Assembly (NCBI GenBank): GCA_964393615.1
Contig: CAYMUR010000094.1
Coordinates: 1-19,945 of the forward strand
DNA: 19,945 bases
Source of the DNA: CAYMUR01 sp964393615
GTDB taxonomy: Bacteria > Planctomycetota > Planctomycetia > Pirellulales > Pirellulaceae
Direction: 5' to 3'
A model generated the notes under the pieces. The model did no database searches. It saw only the letters and a list, made by a program, of their open reading frames with translations, and was not told the DNA's origin. A program made the translations under genes and the position numbers. How positions within the stretch are numbered: position 1 is the stretch's first letter; every line of letters begins with the position of its first letter. Below are positions 8,251 to 16,350 of the stretch, one piece after another.

Positions 8251-9218
8251 CTCGGAGCGAAATTGCTGCTGGCTTTTCACCGGAAGCGGCTATTTTTGCT
8301 ATTGAGCAAGCGATGGCCGCTTATGAAAAAGGCGAGGATTATTTACCGCCCAAAGCCATCTATGAATTGCCCATCGGAGAGCCTGGAGCTTTGGCAGCAT
8401 GTATTACGGGGATGACTGATGCTGCAGGCTTGTTGTCCATGAAAGTTGGACAAGAACGAACGAGCAACCCAAGCCACGGCCTGCCCACGACCAGCAGTTG
8501 GGTTCTTGTGTTTGAACCACAGACAGGTGAATTGCTGATGATCTGTGACGGAACCTTACCCACGATGTTGCGCACTGCGGCCGCAGCGGCGGTGGCTGCC
8601 AAACACCTGGCTCGTCAAGATGTAAGTGTGCTCTCAGTCATTGGGGCCGGTCAGTTGGGGAAACAATGTGTACGGCAAGTGAGTAGTGTACGGAATTTTG
8701 AAAAGATATTGTTGTACGATAAAAATAGATCATCAGCCGACAAGGCAGCACGGGACCTGGTGTCCCTGGTTTCAATTCCGATCGAGGTAGTGGATGCACA
8801 GGTAGCGTGCGAAAATGCTGACGTTCTGGTGACAGCGACCAACAGTCGTGAGCCAATTGTGATGTCGGATTGGGTGCGTGCCGGTACACACCTTTCTTGC
8901 ATGGGATCTGACATGGCGGATAAGATTGAATGTGACATGTCTCTTCTGTCGCGCTGTCGTCTTATCGCGGATAAAATTGAGCACGCTATCCAACGAGGCG
9001 AAGTGAGCCAGGCAATTCAGCAGGGAGTACTGGACGAAAAATGCTATGCCGGTACCTTGGGCCAGGTCATCAATGGAGAGGTGGTGGGGCGAACGAATGC
9101 GACCGAAGTTACCATGTTTGACGGTGTGGGAATCGGAATCCAGGATACAACCATCGTTCGAACGATCTATGATCAGGCACTCGAAAAATCACTCGGTACT
9201 TCGTTGCAGTTTTCTTGA
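8226..9218 (+). CDS. ornithine cyclodeaminase / mu-crystallin family protein
   Basis: A cytosolic NAD(P)-binding protein of 330 residues. The family includes ornithine cyclodeaminase, alanine dehydrogenase, ketimine reductases and enzymes of diaminopropionate synthesis. Evidence: a substrate-side Lys in LLSMKVGQE (residue 73), the signature CDGTLPTMLRTAAAAAVAAKHLA (about 108-130), the Rossmann glycine motif GAGQLG (140-145), and HLSCMGSDMADKIECD near 220, where the family has its conserved G-D-E-D stretch. The ATG at 8226 lies inside the aminotransferase gene, an overlap of 25 bp, so translation is probably coupled. The partner aminotransferase suggests that a 2-oxo acid or cyclic imine passes between the two enzymes. 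Which member of the family it is cannot be told from the sequence. Confidence 0.9.
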   Translation: MARPTIILTRSEIAAGFSPEAAIFAIEQAMAAYEKGEDYLPPKAIYELPIGEPGALAACITGMTDAAGLLSMKVGQERTSNPSHGLPTTSSWVLVFEPQTGELLMICDGTLPTMLRTAAAAAVAAKHLARQDVSVLSVIGAGQLGKQCVRQVSSVRNFEKILLYDKNRSSADKAARDLVSLVSIPIEVVDAQVACENADVLVTATNSREPIVMSDWVRAGTHLSCMGSDMADKIECDMSLLSRCRLIADKIEHAIQRGEVSQAIQQGVLDEKCYAGTLGQVINGEVVGRTNATEVTMFDGVGIGIQDTTIVRTIYDQALEKSLGTSLQFS

Positions 9219-9364
9219 TACGAATCTGGCCATACTGGTGGTAACAGTTCGACGACCGTGGTATGAATTGTTTGGCGTAAGGGACACGTCGATGGTGCCA
9301 GTTTTGAGATTTCGTCCGAAGCGGTTTTCCTGGAATGGAAATTCGTCTGAAGCCGCTGGCACGA

Positions 9365-10138
9365 TCAATTCGAAACGGGGCGTCCACAGCGTTCGGCAAA
9401 ATCGTCACCGACTGGAATGGCTTGGAACTTGTGCTCGATCGTGCGATTCAGCACAGGGTCGTGCAAACGGGCCAGAAATGCATCACCGGTGCCATGGATG
9501 ATTGATTCAGGCAGGCTTAGTGCCTGCGCTTGTTGGGCGGCTGTTGCCAGTGGTTCGGCAGAACCACAATACAAGAACATGGGGTTTGCTAACGTTTGCA
9601 CGGAATGCATGGCGAGCAGGTAGTCCAGATTGACCAGGGTAGAAAGCGGACTGTCCTGAAGTGGTATGGCGTGGGGCCCGACGGTTACCTCGCTGTAGAT
9701 TTGCAGCTGGTCCCAGTGATCTTGTACTTCGGCATAGGGCCACGCGACGGTCGCCATGGGATGCGGGCACATTTGTTTTGGCTTGTCGGGAAAGAGTGGA
9801 TCCAATTCGCGATCACACTGGTCACTGCCCACCGAAATAAAAAGTTCGTCGTCACAACGGATGGCCACGACCTCGGCTTCACCTCCTGTCAAAAAACCCT
9901 GGACTTCGAACGTTTCTTCTTGGGTTAACAGGTAACGTGCAATACGGAAAATAGATGGGTTGGTTTTTGTGGCACCCGAATATTGACCATCTTGGCTAAG
10001 CATTTCGTCAAGTTCCTGGCGCATTGTCGCGGTATCACGAGACGAGAAACGGGCTCCGGCGAGACTCCCTATCGAAATCGTTCGTGTTTCAACGCCGCTC
10101 AGGCTTTCAACCTGTATTGAAATCGGGCCTGTGTCCAT
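9365..10138 (-). CDS. DUF2848 family protein
   Basis: A cytosolic protein of about 257 residues matching my recollection of DUF2848, a family of unknown function often found near amino-acid or aromatic-acid catabolism genes. Motifs: a first strand pair ending in GARFSSRD (the family's G-(W/Y)-x-G-R-D region), FEVQGFLTGGEAEV, the signature VGSDQCDRELD (residues 103-113, like the family's GSDHTDRELE), KQMCPHPMATVAW, and VQDHWDQLQIYSEV (138-151). In the first signature His-Thr of the consensus is replaced by Gln-Cys. The frame is open up to 10597, but that extension lies antisense to the acetyltransferase gene and resembles nothing; the ATG at 10138 puts the first family strand at residue 6. It is convergent with the ornithine cyclodeaminase-family gene and divergent from the acetyltransferase gene. 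Confidence 0.8.
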   Translation of the reverse strand: MDTGPISIQVESLSGVETRTISIGSLAGARFSSRDTATMRQELDEMLSQDGQYSGATKTNPSIFRIARYLLTQEETFEVQGFLTGGEAEVVAIRCDDELFISVGSDQCDRELDPLFPDKPKQMCPHPMATVAWPYAEVQDHWDQLQIYSEVTVGPHAIPLQDSPLSTLVNLDYLLAMHSVQTLANPMFLYCGSAEPLATAAQQAQALSLPESIIHGTGDAFLARLHDPVLNRTIEHKFQAIPVGDDFAERCGRPVSN

Positions 10139-10339
10139 GGGAAGTAGTCTCAGGTCTGTAGTGCTGAATGTCAAGTGGACGGCGTTCTGGCAAGGCGCTA
10201 GTTTTCCTGGCCGACAGGGATCGAATCTTTCGTCCGTGGCATGGTAAAAACCATTCCCTGGCCTTTTGGTTCGGATTTCTAAAAATTTCCGGTGTTCATC
10301 ATGTGAAAACGCGGGGGTTTGTTGACCGGAGAGAACCTG
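10139..10339. promoter_or_regulatory. divergent intergenic region between DUF2848 and acetyltransferase genes
   Basis: About 200 bp separate the two oppositely oriented starts and should hold promoters for both. A strong ribosome binding site, GGAGAG at 10328-10333, serves the acetyltransferase ATG at 10340 with 6 bp spacing. No convincing -35/-10 boxes were found. Confidence 0.45.
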
Positions 10340-11542
10340 ATGCTTGACACAAGATGTTCGATATTTCACACTGTCCGCATGCAAGGTCCACGGGCAGTTC
10401 GTCTTGATGAATTCGACCAGGTAATTAACCTGGTCAACCGAGTCTTTCGTGCAGACATCGACCAGGATGTTACGACCGATTATCCACTGGTATTTGCCGC
10501 TGAGAATCACGACAACCTTCGGGTCATTCTTGAAGATGATCGGGTTGTCACGCATTTGGCGACCAAGTCTTGGGGCGTCAATGATCGTAATTGTCATTTT
10601 CAGGTGGGCATGGTCAATTGCGTGGTCACAGACCCTAACTATCGCGGTCGCGGTTTAGCGAAACGTGTCACGCAGGATGCGCTAGATCGAATGTGTGAAG
10701 CAGGTGCCGACTTTGGATTACTTTGGACCGACACTCCGCCGATTTACCAAAGCTCTGGTTGGGAAGTCGTTGGAACCAATGGCTGGGCATATCTGGTCGA
10801 ACCACAAGTCGCGAGACAGTTTCAGCAGACCCACACCGTGCGTGTTTTTGATGAAAAAATACATCTCCAAGCGGCCACAGAGATGTACCACTCGCAACCT
10901 TATTGTTTAACGCGAAGCCCTTTCGATTGTGTCACGCTCTTTACACTGCCCAAAGTAACCACATGGGTGGCCGAAGGTGAACACGGTGTAGCAGGTTACG
11001 TAGTCGTTGCAGAGGCCTGTAACAAAAATGGCGTAGTTGAGTGGAGAGGGGCCATGCCTGCTCTCGAGTCTCTTTTAGCACATGTGTTACCGCAGTGGAG
11101 GTCAGGTGACTTACAGGTGTTTGTGCCAAACCGCTCATGTGACATGTCGGAATTACTGCAGCACAAGAAGTGTGATCGGCGAATTTCGATGGAACAGGCG
11201 TCGGGGGCGGGACTAAAGATGGTCCGGATTTGTCATTTGCGGCAATTGTTGGAGCGAATGCTTCCTGTTTTAGAAAATCGTATCGATGGTGATAAATTGT
11301 CGGTGGGAATTGTCGTCACTGAAACATCGGAACGAATCAGCATGACTACAGAAGGTGGCCGAATTCGTATCGGCGTTGAACATGTGCCCCACGAATTCAG
11401 CCTTACATTACGACAGACGGCCAATCTTTTGTTTGGACCACAGCAGCCGTCGCAATGGCTTGACTTGCCCAACGACCTGGGACGGGTCCTTGACCGAATG
11501 TTTCCTTTTGATTTTCATGTTGGGATGTTGGATTACGTATGA
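10340..11542 (+). CDS. GNAT N-acetyltransferase with C-terminal SCP2-like domain (Eis-like)
   Basis: A cytosolic protein of about 400 residues with the apparent GNAT-GNAT-SCP2 layout of Eis-type acetyltransferases, which move acetyl groups from acetyl-CoA to amines such as aminoglycosides or protein lysines. The first GNAT domain shows the acetyl-CoA loop in VVTDPNYRGRGLAKRV (about 95-110) followed by FGLLWTDTPPIYQSSGWEVVG (125-145). Residues about 150-290 form a degenerate second GNAT-like domain. The last 100 residues (SVGIVVTETSERISMTTEGGRIRIG) look like the sterol-carrier-like domain that ends Eis proteins. The ATG at 10340 is preferred to TTGs at 10319 and 10322 because GGAGAG lies 6 bp upstream. 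The Asp-box gene follows by 106 bp on the same strand. The substrate is unknown. Confidence 0.82.
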   Translation: MLDTRCSIFHTVRMQGPRAVRLDEFDQVINLVNRVFRADIDQDVTTDYPLVFAAENHDNLRVILEDDRVVTHLATKSWGVNDRNCHFQVGMVNCVVTDPNYRGRGLAKRVTQDALDRMCEAGADFGLLWTDTPPIYQSSGWEVVGTNGWAYLVEPQVARQFQQTHTVRVFDEKIHLQAATEMYHSQPYCLTRSPFDCVTLFTLPKVTTWVAEGEHGVAGYVVVAEACNKNGVVEWRGAMPALESLLAHVLPQWRSGDLQVFVPNRSCDMSELLQHKKCDRRISMEQASGAGLKMVRICHLRQLLERMLPVLENRIDGDKLSVGIVVTETSERISMTTEGGRIRIGVEHVPHEFSLTLRQTANLLFGPQQPSQWLDLPNDLGRVLDRMFPFDFHVGMLDYV

Positions 11543-11582
11543 GTGCTCCGCATCACGGGCCGTAGGTCAGCAGGTAAGCGAA

Positions 11583-11632
11583 TCACTGATACGGTTTTGT
11601 ATTGGCCCAATCCATCGGTGTTAAATCAGTGA
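11583..11632. repeat. inverted repeat between acetyltransferase and Asp-box genes
   Basis: TCACTGAT (11583-11590) and ATCAGTGA (11625-11632) are a perfect 8-bp inverted repeat with a 34-bp spacer. The spacer contains a smaller one, ATTGG-C-CCAAT (11601-11611). There is no T-run, so an intrinsic terminator is unlikely; an operator or an RNA element before the next gene is possible. Confidence 0.35.
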
Positions 11633-11648
11633 CTGTTTGTAGAGATCT

Positions 11649-12839
11649 ATGTTGCCTTGGAGTGTTGATGCGATGGCCATTACCCTGAAAAATATCAGAA
11701 TCATTCATGATGTTCTGGTTTCGATGGAAGCCGACATGGCAGCGGGGTTTGCTTGTAGTGCGTATCCAGTTTCCTCTCGTCGAGACGATGGCCTGATTGC
11801 ATGTGCGTACCGGGCTGGATCGGCTCAGCACAGTTCGGATGGTGTGGGGGTTGTGCAAACGTCGACAGACAATGGTCGGACCTGGTCGCCAGGGGTTGCT
11901 GTTTGCGATGGCCGCGGTCTGCACCCGCCCGAGTCGTTGATTTCTCCCCAAATTGTCATCCCGCAGGATGGTTCATTACTGACCTTCTTTCCAGTTATCG
12001 TCACGACGCATCCCGATCACGACATCCTTGACGGCGAAGAAGGCTTGGCACAGCAGCGGCGGTACTACCAGTCCCGTAGCGTTGATGATGGACGCACTTG
12101 GACCGATCTTGTGCAACTGACCAACATGAGTGGAATTAAAGTGGGGTTATCGGGTCGGTCTTTTGTATTGCCAAGTGGTGAACTGTTTCTCAATACACCG
12201 CATGTGGATCAGGAGGGTACTGGGGTCTGTGGTGCTTGTTTTTCCGATGATCATGGAGTCACATTTAGCCCTATCCGACGAGTTTTGACAGATCCTTTGG
12301 GGCAGGTGTTCTACGACGAGGCTTATTACACTATTTTTGAGGATGGCCAGATTTTGGCATTGTATTGGGTATGGAAACGGGATCGAGATAATCTGCAAGT
12401 GTTTCGAATCAAAGAGACACTTCCTGTACACCGTAGTGTTTCTGATGATAATGGGCGAACATGGTCACCACCCCAGCCAACCGAGATTAGCGGCCAGGTG
12501 ACCTGTCCGTTAGCGATAGATTCCAATACGGTAATTGCTGCCAGCAATGATCGTGATTCGAACCCAGGCATCCGTTTGTGGCTATCACATGATCGCGGTG
12601 TAACCTTTGATATCGCAGACGTGGTCCAGATGTGGGACGCAACGCAACAGCGGATTCTCGGTAAGCCGATATTAGTCCGTCAAGCGGGGGAGTCGTCTGA
12701 CCAAAATCACGAAATGACTTCTTTTAGTTTCGGGTTGCCTGATCTGAATGACTTGGGTGATGGAAGCTACCTGTTGACGTATTATGCCACGGTCGAAAAT
12801 CGACGACACATTCGTGCCTGCCGGTTTGAGTTGACATGA
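11649..12839 (+). CDS. Asp-box (BNR) repeat protein, sialidase/neuraminidase superfamily
   Basis: A protein of 396 residues built as a six-bladed propeller of the sialidase superfamily, whose enzymes release terminal sialic acids. Five Asp boxes are visible: STDNGRTW (72-79), SVDDGRTW (144-151), SDDHGVTF (199-206), SDDNGRTW (265-272) and SHDRGVTF (313-320). There is no signal peptide, so a cytosolic place is likely. The Arg-Ile-Pro motif that carries the first catalytic Arg of true sialidases is not present in the first blade (CSAYPVSSRRDDG instead), so activity on sialic acid is uncertain and another glycan or a non-enzymatic role is possible. Starts at 11649 or 11673 both fit; the latter has GGAG 10 bp upstream. 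It lies 106 bp downstream of the acetyltransferase gene and may share its transcript. Confidence 0.8.
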   Translation: MLPWSVDAMAITLKNIRIIHDVLVSMEADMAAGFACSAYPVSSRRDDGLIACAYRAGSAQHSSDGVGVVQTSTDNGRTWSPGVAVCDGRGLHPPESLISPQIVIPQDGSLLTFFPVIVTTHPDHDILDGEEGLAQQRRYYQSRSVDDGRTWTDLVQLTNMSGIKVGLSGRSFVLPSGELFLNTPHVDQEGTGVCGACFSDDHGVTFSPIRRVLTDPLGQVFYDEAYYTIFEDGQILALYWVWKRDRDNLQVFRIKETLPVHRSVSDDNGRTWSPPQPTEISGQVTCPLAIDSNTVIAASNDRDSNPGIRLWLSHDRGVTFDIADVVQMWDATQQRILGKPILVRQAGESSDQNHEMTSFSFGLPDLNDLGDGSYLLTYYATVENRRHIRACRFELT

Positions 12840-12874
12840 CACATGCTGTCAGGTGTCGGTGAATGATACCCTGT

Positions 12875-12904
12875 ACCACGATGCTTGCATGTGGTCAAGA
12901 TTTT
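12875..12904 (+). terminator. possible terminator after the Asp-box gene
   Basis: ACCAC-(G)-ATGC and GCATGTGGT pair as a 9-bp stem with one bulged G and a TT turn (12875-12895), followed by CAAGA and a short TTTT (12901-12904). It lies 36 bp after the stop of the Asp-box gene, before the convergent MFS gene. The T-tract is short and displaced, so this is tentative. Confidence 0.4.
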
Positions 12905-12937
12905 GTGGCATGTCGCACCCGGTGTGAGGGTGCTAGT

Positions 12938-14293
12938 TCATGCTTCTGACTTTACCGAATTAGCGTTGATGGGCCGAAAATAATGGTAAATCAGCAGTCC
13001 CAAGGTTCCCGTCAATCCCAGAATGGCTGCTGTGACGATTGGTTTCCAGGAGACAAATTCGGCTGAGTTGGGGTCCCAAAGTATCGGGACGATCCAACAG
13101 TAGAGTGAGCTACCTAGACCGGAGAGCATGATGGCACAACCTATGGCCGTCGGTCGTAGATTGCCCGGCATATGTTCCGCCAAATACCCGGCTTGTGACC
13201 AACGCATGAATTGTCGGGTGAATTCGAAACAGGCGACCCATAAAAAGATATGCCAAGGCAATATACTCATTCCAATGCCAAATGCCGTCACCGCAAAACA
13301 TCCCAGCATCATGGCGGCTACCCATCCCGGTGCACGTTTTCCGGCAAGAAATGCGACGGCGATACCTCCAGGAATCCACATAAAGGTTTTCAGCAATTGT
13401 AACCAAATCCAGCCCTGGTCTTCCGAACCTTGCTTTAATCCTAATTCTTCGGCGCGGTATGGCAGGAATTGGTTGGAGGCTTGAAAAACAGGACCCCCTA
13501 GTAATGCGAGTGGGATCACGAGTGCCCAAAAGGTAGGATTGGAAACTAACAGCCCTACGTCTTTAAACGTCTGTTTCCAGTTTGCGGGTTCCTCGCGTTG
13601 GAATTTTCCTGGCCGTTGTCCAAACAGGGCGATGGCGACGGACGAAAGAATAGTAGTCGCCATCAATAACCAGAAAATGGAATAGAAGTCTTCAATTTGT
13701 GGGGTGGAAGTTAGTTTGACGAAGTTAAATAGTCGTGAAAAAAATTCCGGCAGATTCGTTTGATAGACGAACGGTTTCAGTTCGTCGATGTAGATGATGA
13801 AACGTCCAATTAATGCTCCAAAGACGGCACCCACTCCCACAGAAACCATAATGAGCCCATTGGAAAGTCCTTTTCGTTGTTCTGGTACCATTTGTACCAG
13901 CGATACGCCGGCGATCCACATTAAGGCCCCTGTGAGTCCCTGCCAGGCTGCCAGCAGAACGATGGCGCCGGGAGTCGGGCAATAGATTAGTCCCAAAATG
14001 ACGACCACCTTACCCAATAGCGAGCAGCTCCATACAAACCGTTCACCGTAACGGCGTGACAACAAACCAGCCAGGGCGGAACCGAGAATCCAGGTTACCA
14101 CTTTGTATTTGACAAGATTGGACCAGGTATCTTTGGGAAGCTCCAAGGCATCAAAATAGAGAGGTAACGCATACTCCAGAATGTTCGTGTAGAAAAAACT
14201 GGCGACCGCTACCGGTACGGCTATCGATAACCGTACCGTGCCAGAGAGCGAGTCGTTATCAACAGGTTGTTGAAGGGGGACGGTGTTGTTCAA
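12938..14293 (-). CDS. MFS transporter
   Basis: An inner-membrane protein of about 451 residues with around twelve hydrophobic segments, the normal size for the major facilitator superfamily. The loop after the second helix reads LLSRRYGERFVW, a recognisable version of the superfamily's motif A (G-x-x-x-D-R-x-G-R-R). A polar central loop (GQRPGKFQREEPANWKQ, near residue 225-245) separates the two six-helix halves. The first start codon available is the TTG at 14293; no ATG precedes the first membrane helix, so a TTG start is likely. It converges on the Asp-box gene with under 100 bp between stops, and its upstream side is the long region with 17-bp repeats. A sugar, nucleoside or organic anion could be the cargo; the direction of transport is not evident. 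Confidence 0.87.
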   Translation of the reverse strand: MNNTVPLQQPVDNDSLSGTVRLSIAVPVAVASFFYTNILEYALPLYFDALELPKDTWSNLVKYKVVTWILGSALAGLLSRRYGERFVWSCSLLGKVVVILGLIYCPTPGAIVLLAAWQGLTGALMWIAGVSLVQMVPEQRKGLSNGLIMVSVGVGAVFGALIGRFIIYIDELKPFVYQTNLPEFFSRLFNFVKLTSTPQIEDFYSIFWLLMATTILSSVAIALFGQRPGKFQREEPANWKQTFKDVGLLVSNPTFWALVIPLALLGGPVFQASNQFLPYRAEELGLKQGSEDQGWIWLQLLKTFMWIPGGIAVAFLAGKRAPGWVAAMMLGCFAVTAFGIGMSILPWHIFLWVACFEFTRQFMRWSQAGYLAEHMPGNLRPTAIGCAIMLSGLGSSLYCWIVPILWDPNSAEFVSWKPIVTAAILGLTGTLGLLIYHYFRPINANSVKSEA

Positions 14294-14849
14294 AAGATTG
14301 CTTTCTAGTTGTAAACGCCGTTCACGAGGCCTGGCTGATTTTCCTAAAAAAAGAGCCAGGGAAGTTGTCTGTTATCGAAGAACAAATGGTTGGTCAACAT
14401 TACCTAGACCAGAAAATTTGTTTAGTGATTGTTTTCGTACGTTTAATGTCTTCGTACGTTTAATGTCTTCGTACGTTTAATGTCTTCGTACGTTTAATGT
14501 CATTGTAAATACTGCTTTTCATCGTACGTTGCCGTGATTCGACAAAAAAATTGCCAGCGACTGAGCCTTGTGGTAACATAAAGATTGGATGGTTGATATG
14601 TAGATTCTATGCATTTTTCCAGTCCGGGAGAAGATAGCTGCTTCTAGACTTGCTGCTGAAGTATGTAGGTAGTGATGAGTGATGTAGGACGAAAACTTTG
14701 CCTGATGCGGACCTGGGACCGCGGGCAGGAGGTTTCGATCGTTTCGATAACGGAGCAGTGCCAGGTTCTGGACCGTGGAACTCACCACGCAGCGAAGATG
14801 TTCAGACTTTTAATTTCTAAGGAATCGGTGCTAGGAAGAGGTCAAACAA
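14294..14849. promoter_or_regulatory. long divergent intergenic region
   Basis: This 556-bp stretch separates the MFS gene (minus) from the PEP-CTERM gene (plus). It holds four 17-bp tandem repeats (14434-14501), a partial fifth copy, and the ribosome binding site AGGAAGAGG (14833-14841) for the PEP-CTERM gene. A 98-codon frame at 14672-14968 runs into that gene out of frame and looks non-coding. No sigma-54-type or sigma-70-type promoter was convincing. Confidence 0.5.
14434..14501. repeat. four perfect 17-bp tandem repeats
   Basis: The unit TTCGTACGTTTAATGTC occurs four times head to tail without mismatch (14434, 14451, 14468 and 14485). A shortened copy, TCGTACGTT, follows at 14522-14530. 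Each unit holds the palindrome CGTACG. There are no spacers, so it is not a CRISPR array. It lies in an intergenic region between divergent genes, as expected of iterated binding sites or a variable-number tandem repeat. Confidence 0.9.
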
Positions 14850-16217
14850 GTGAAACGATTTCTCGTATGTTGCTGTATGGCTGTTCTGATCATTGTTTGT
14901 TCTGGACAGGGAACGGCATTGGTTGCATCGGTCTATTGGACCAGTTTGACGGGGACCCCACAGATTGAACGTTCTGCTGACGACGGTACCAATATTCAAA
15001 GCTTAATCACTGCGGGACTCAATGAGCCCATGAGTCTCGATGTGGATCATGCAGCGGAAAAAATGTATTGGACAGAATTGATGGGTGGGGTGAAGCGGGC
15101 CGACTTGAACGGTTCGAATGTAGAGACTCTTGTACCGTTTACCGGGGGAGTCACTGGGTTCGGAATGGCCTTGGACACTTCCAATCATAAAATGTATTGG
15201 TCAGTGAGCAATCTCAATAAAATTCAGCGGGCCAATCTGGATGGTTCCAACGTGGAAGACGTTGTCGCTACTCCAGGTGGACCATTTGGAATCGCCATTG
15301 ATAGTAATAGCAACAAAATCTATTGGACCGAAGGGGATACGTTAACGATACGGCGCAGTAATCTGGATGGATCGAATGTCGAAAATCTTTTTACGGGATT
15401 GGACAAACCCACTGGAATTGCGTTGGACCTTTCGGACCAAAAGATGTACTGGACTTCTTCTACCAAGGATACTGGCACGATCCAGCGCGCGAGTTTAAGT
15501 GGACTCAGTGTTGAAACTTTGGTTTCCACTGGTTTGGATGATCTGGGCGACATCGCCCTTGATGTAACCAACGGAAAGATGTATTGGGCTCAGCCAGACC
15601 TGGGTAAAGTTCAAAGAGCAAATCTGAACGGTTCCAATGTAGAGGACCTGGTGGTACGGGCTCCGGGGACTTTTGTTCCCATTGGAGTCGCCTTGTCGGC
15701 GGTCGTTGACGTGGGGCCTGTCTGCGATTTTAACGGCGACACAGTTTGTAATGTCGTTGATATCAACCTAATGTATGGCCAAGGTAACCTGCTCGCTTCG
15801 GTTAGCGTACCGCCAGCGAATGCGCAATTCGATTTGGACTCGGATCATGACATCGACAAGGACGATCTTCGCCGCCAACTCGAGTATTCTGCTATAGAAA
15901 ATGGCTTTGCGACTCCCTATTTACAGGGAGATCTGGATTACGACCGGGATGTTGACATTACAGACTTTAATTATCTCGCCGTGAACTTTAACCCGATCGG
16001 TGGAACACCCAAACCGGGTTGGGAAAAAGGTAATGGTGATGGTGACAACGATGTCGACATCACCGACTTCAATAATTTAGCCGTGAACTTTAGCCCCATT
16101 GGTTACAACGCGACGGCCAGTCAACTCAGCGGCGTTCCTGAACCTGCCACGTGCACGCTCTTAATCATGTCACTGTTGAGCTTTTTTGTTTGCCAGGCAC
16201 GACAAGTGTTCAGGTAG
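14850..16217 (+). CDS. secreted YWTD-propeller protein with dockerin-like repeats and PEP-CTERM anchor
   Basis: An exported protein of 455 residues. The GTG start at 14850 is supported by AGGAAGAGG 8 bp upstream. Residues 1-26 form a signal peptide (KRF, then a hydrophobic core ending in GTALVA). Six repeats of 42-45 residues with the LDL-receptor class B (YWTD) pattern follow, with YW at 29, 73, 117, 158, 200 and 245 and the companion RANLDGSNVE segments; six blades close a propeller that usually binds proteins or glycans. Residues about 293-418 carry dockerin-like calcium loops: DFNGDTVCNVVDIN, DLDYDRDVDITDFN and GNGDGDNDVDITDFN. The end is a PEP-CTERM sorting signal: VPEP at 429-432, a hydrophobic stretch and a basic tail (RQVFR), recognised by an exosortase. 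It probably ends up at the cell surface or in the extracellular matrix, possibly joining cohesin-like partners. Confidence 0.93.
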   Translation: MKRFLVCCCMAVLIIVCSGQGTALVASVYWTSLTGTPQIERSADDGTNIQSLITAGLNEPMSLDVDHAAEKMYWTELMGGVKRADLNGSNVETLVPFTGGVTGFGMALDTSNHKMYWSVSNLNKIQRANLDGSNVEDVVATPGGPFGIAIDSNSNKIYWTEGDTLTIRRSNLDGSNVENLFTGLDKPTGIALDLSDQKMYWTSSTKDTGTIQRASLSGLSVETLVSTGLDDLGDIALDVTNGKMYWAQPDLGKVQRANLNGSNVEDLVVRAPGTFVPIGVALSAVVDVGPVCDFNGDTVCNVVDINLMYGQGNLLASVSVPPANAQFDLDSDHDIDKDDLRRQLEYSAIENGFATPYLQGDLDYDRDVDITDFNYLAVNFNPIGGTPKPGWEKGNGDGDNDVDITDFNNLAVNFSPIGYNATASQLSGVPEPATCTLLIMSLLSFFVCQARQVFR

Positions 16218-16268
16218 CGTCGAAGCACGAAACCTTTTGAAGTTGTCATCAGTGGCCGGCGGTGAGGG

Positions 16269-16295
16269 GTATTCTGGACAGTTCAGACAGAATCC
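16269..16295. repeat. stem-loop between convergent genes
   Basis: ATTCTG (16271-16276) and CAGAAT (16288-16293) form a 6-bp stem extended by GG/CC across one bulged T, with an 11-bp loop. It sits between the stop of the PEP-CTERM gene and the stop of the patatin gene. It lacks a T-tract and could be a weak two-way terminator. Confidence 0.3.
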
Positions 16296-16350
16296 TGCCG
16301 TCGTGATAACAACCCGTGTGTGCTCAAAGTCTTGACCAGTCCGGGCAAAT

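Noticed and set aside
9310..9360. AGCGG/CCGCT and TTTCC/GGAAA nested pairs as a terminator between convergent genes
   Set aside because: Stems are only 5 bp, widely spaced, and no T-run follows in either direction.
9219..9364. Minus-strand coding-like stretch just after the DUF2848 stop (ELIVPAASDEF and onward)
   Set aside because: A frameshifted tail was considered, but the DUF2848 protein already has a normal length and the extra sequence matches nothing I know.
10139..10597. Upstream extension of the DUF2848 frame on the minus strand
   Set aside because: It runs antisense to the well-supported acetyltransferase start and does not resemble the family; the ATG at 10138 fits the family N-terminus.
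14434..14501. CRISPR-like array
   Set aside because: Units are directly adjacent with no spacers, are only 17 bp, and no cas genes are nearby.
14672..14968. 98-codon plus-strand frame before the PEP-CTERM gene
   Set aside because: It overlaps the supported GTG start in another frame and its product has no family resemblance.
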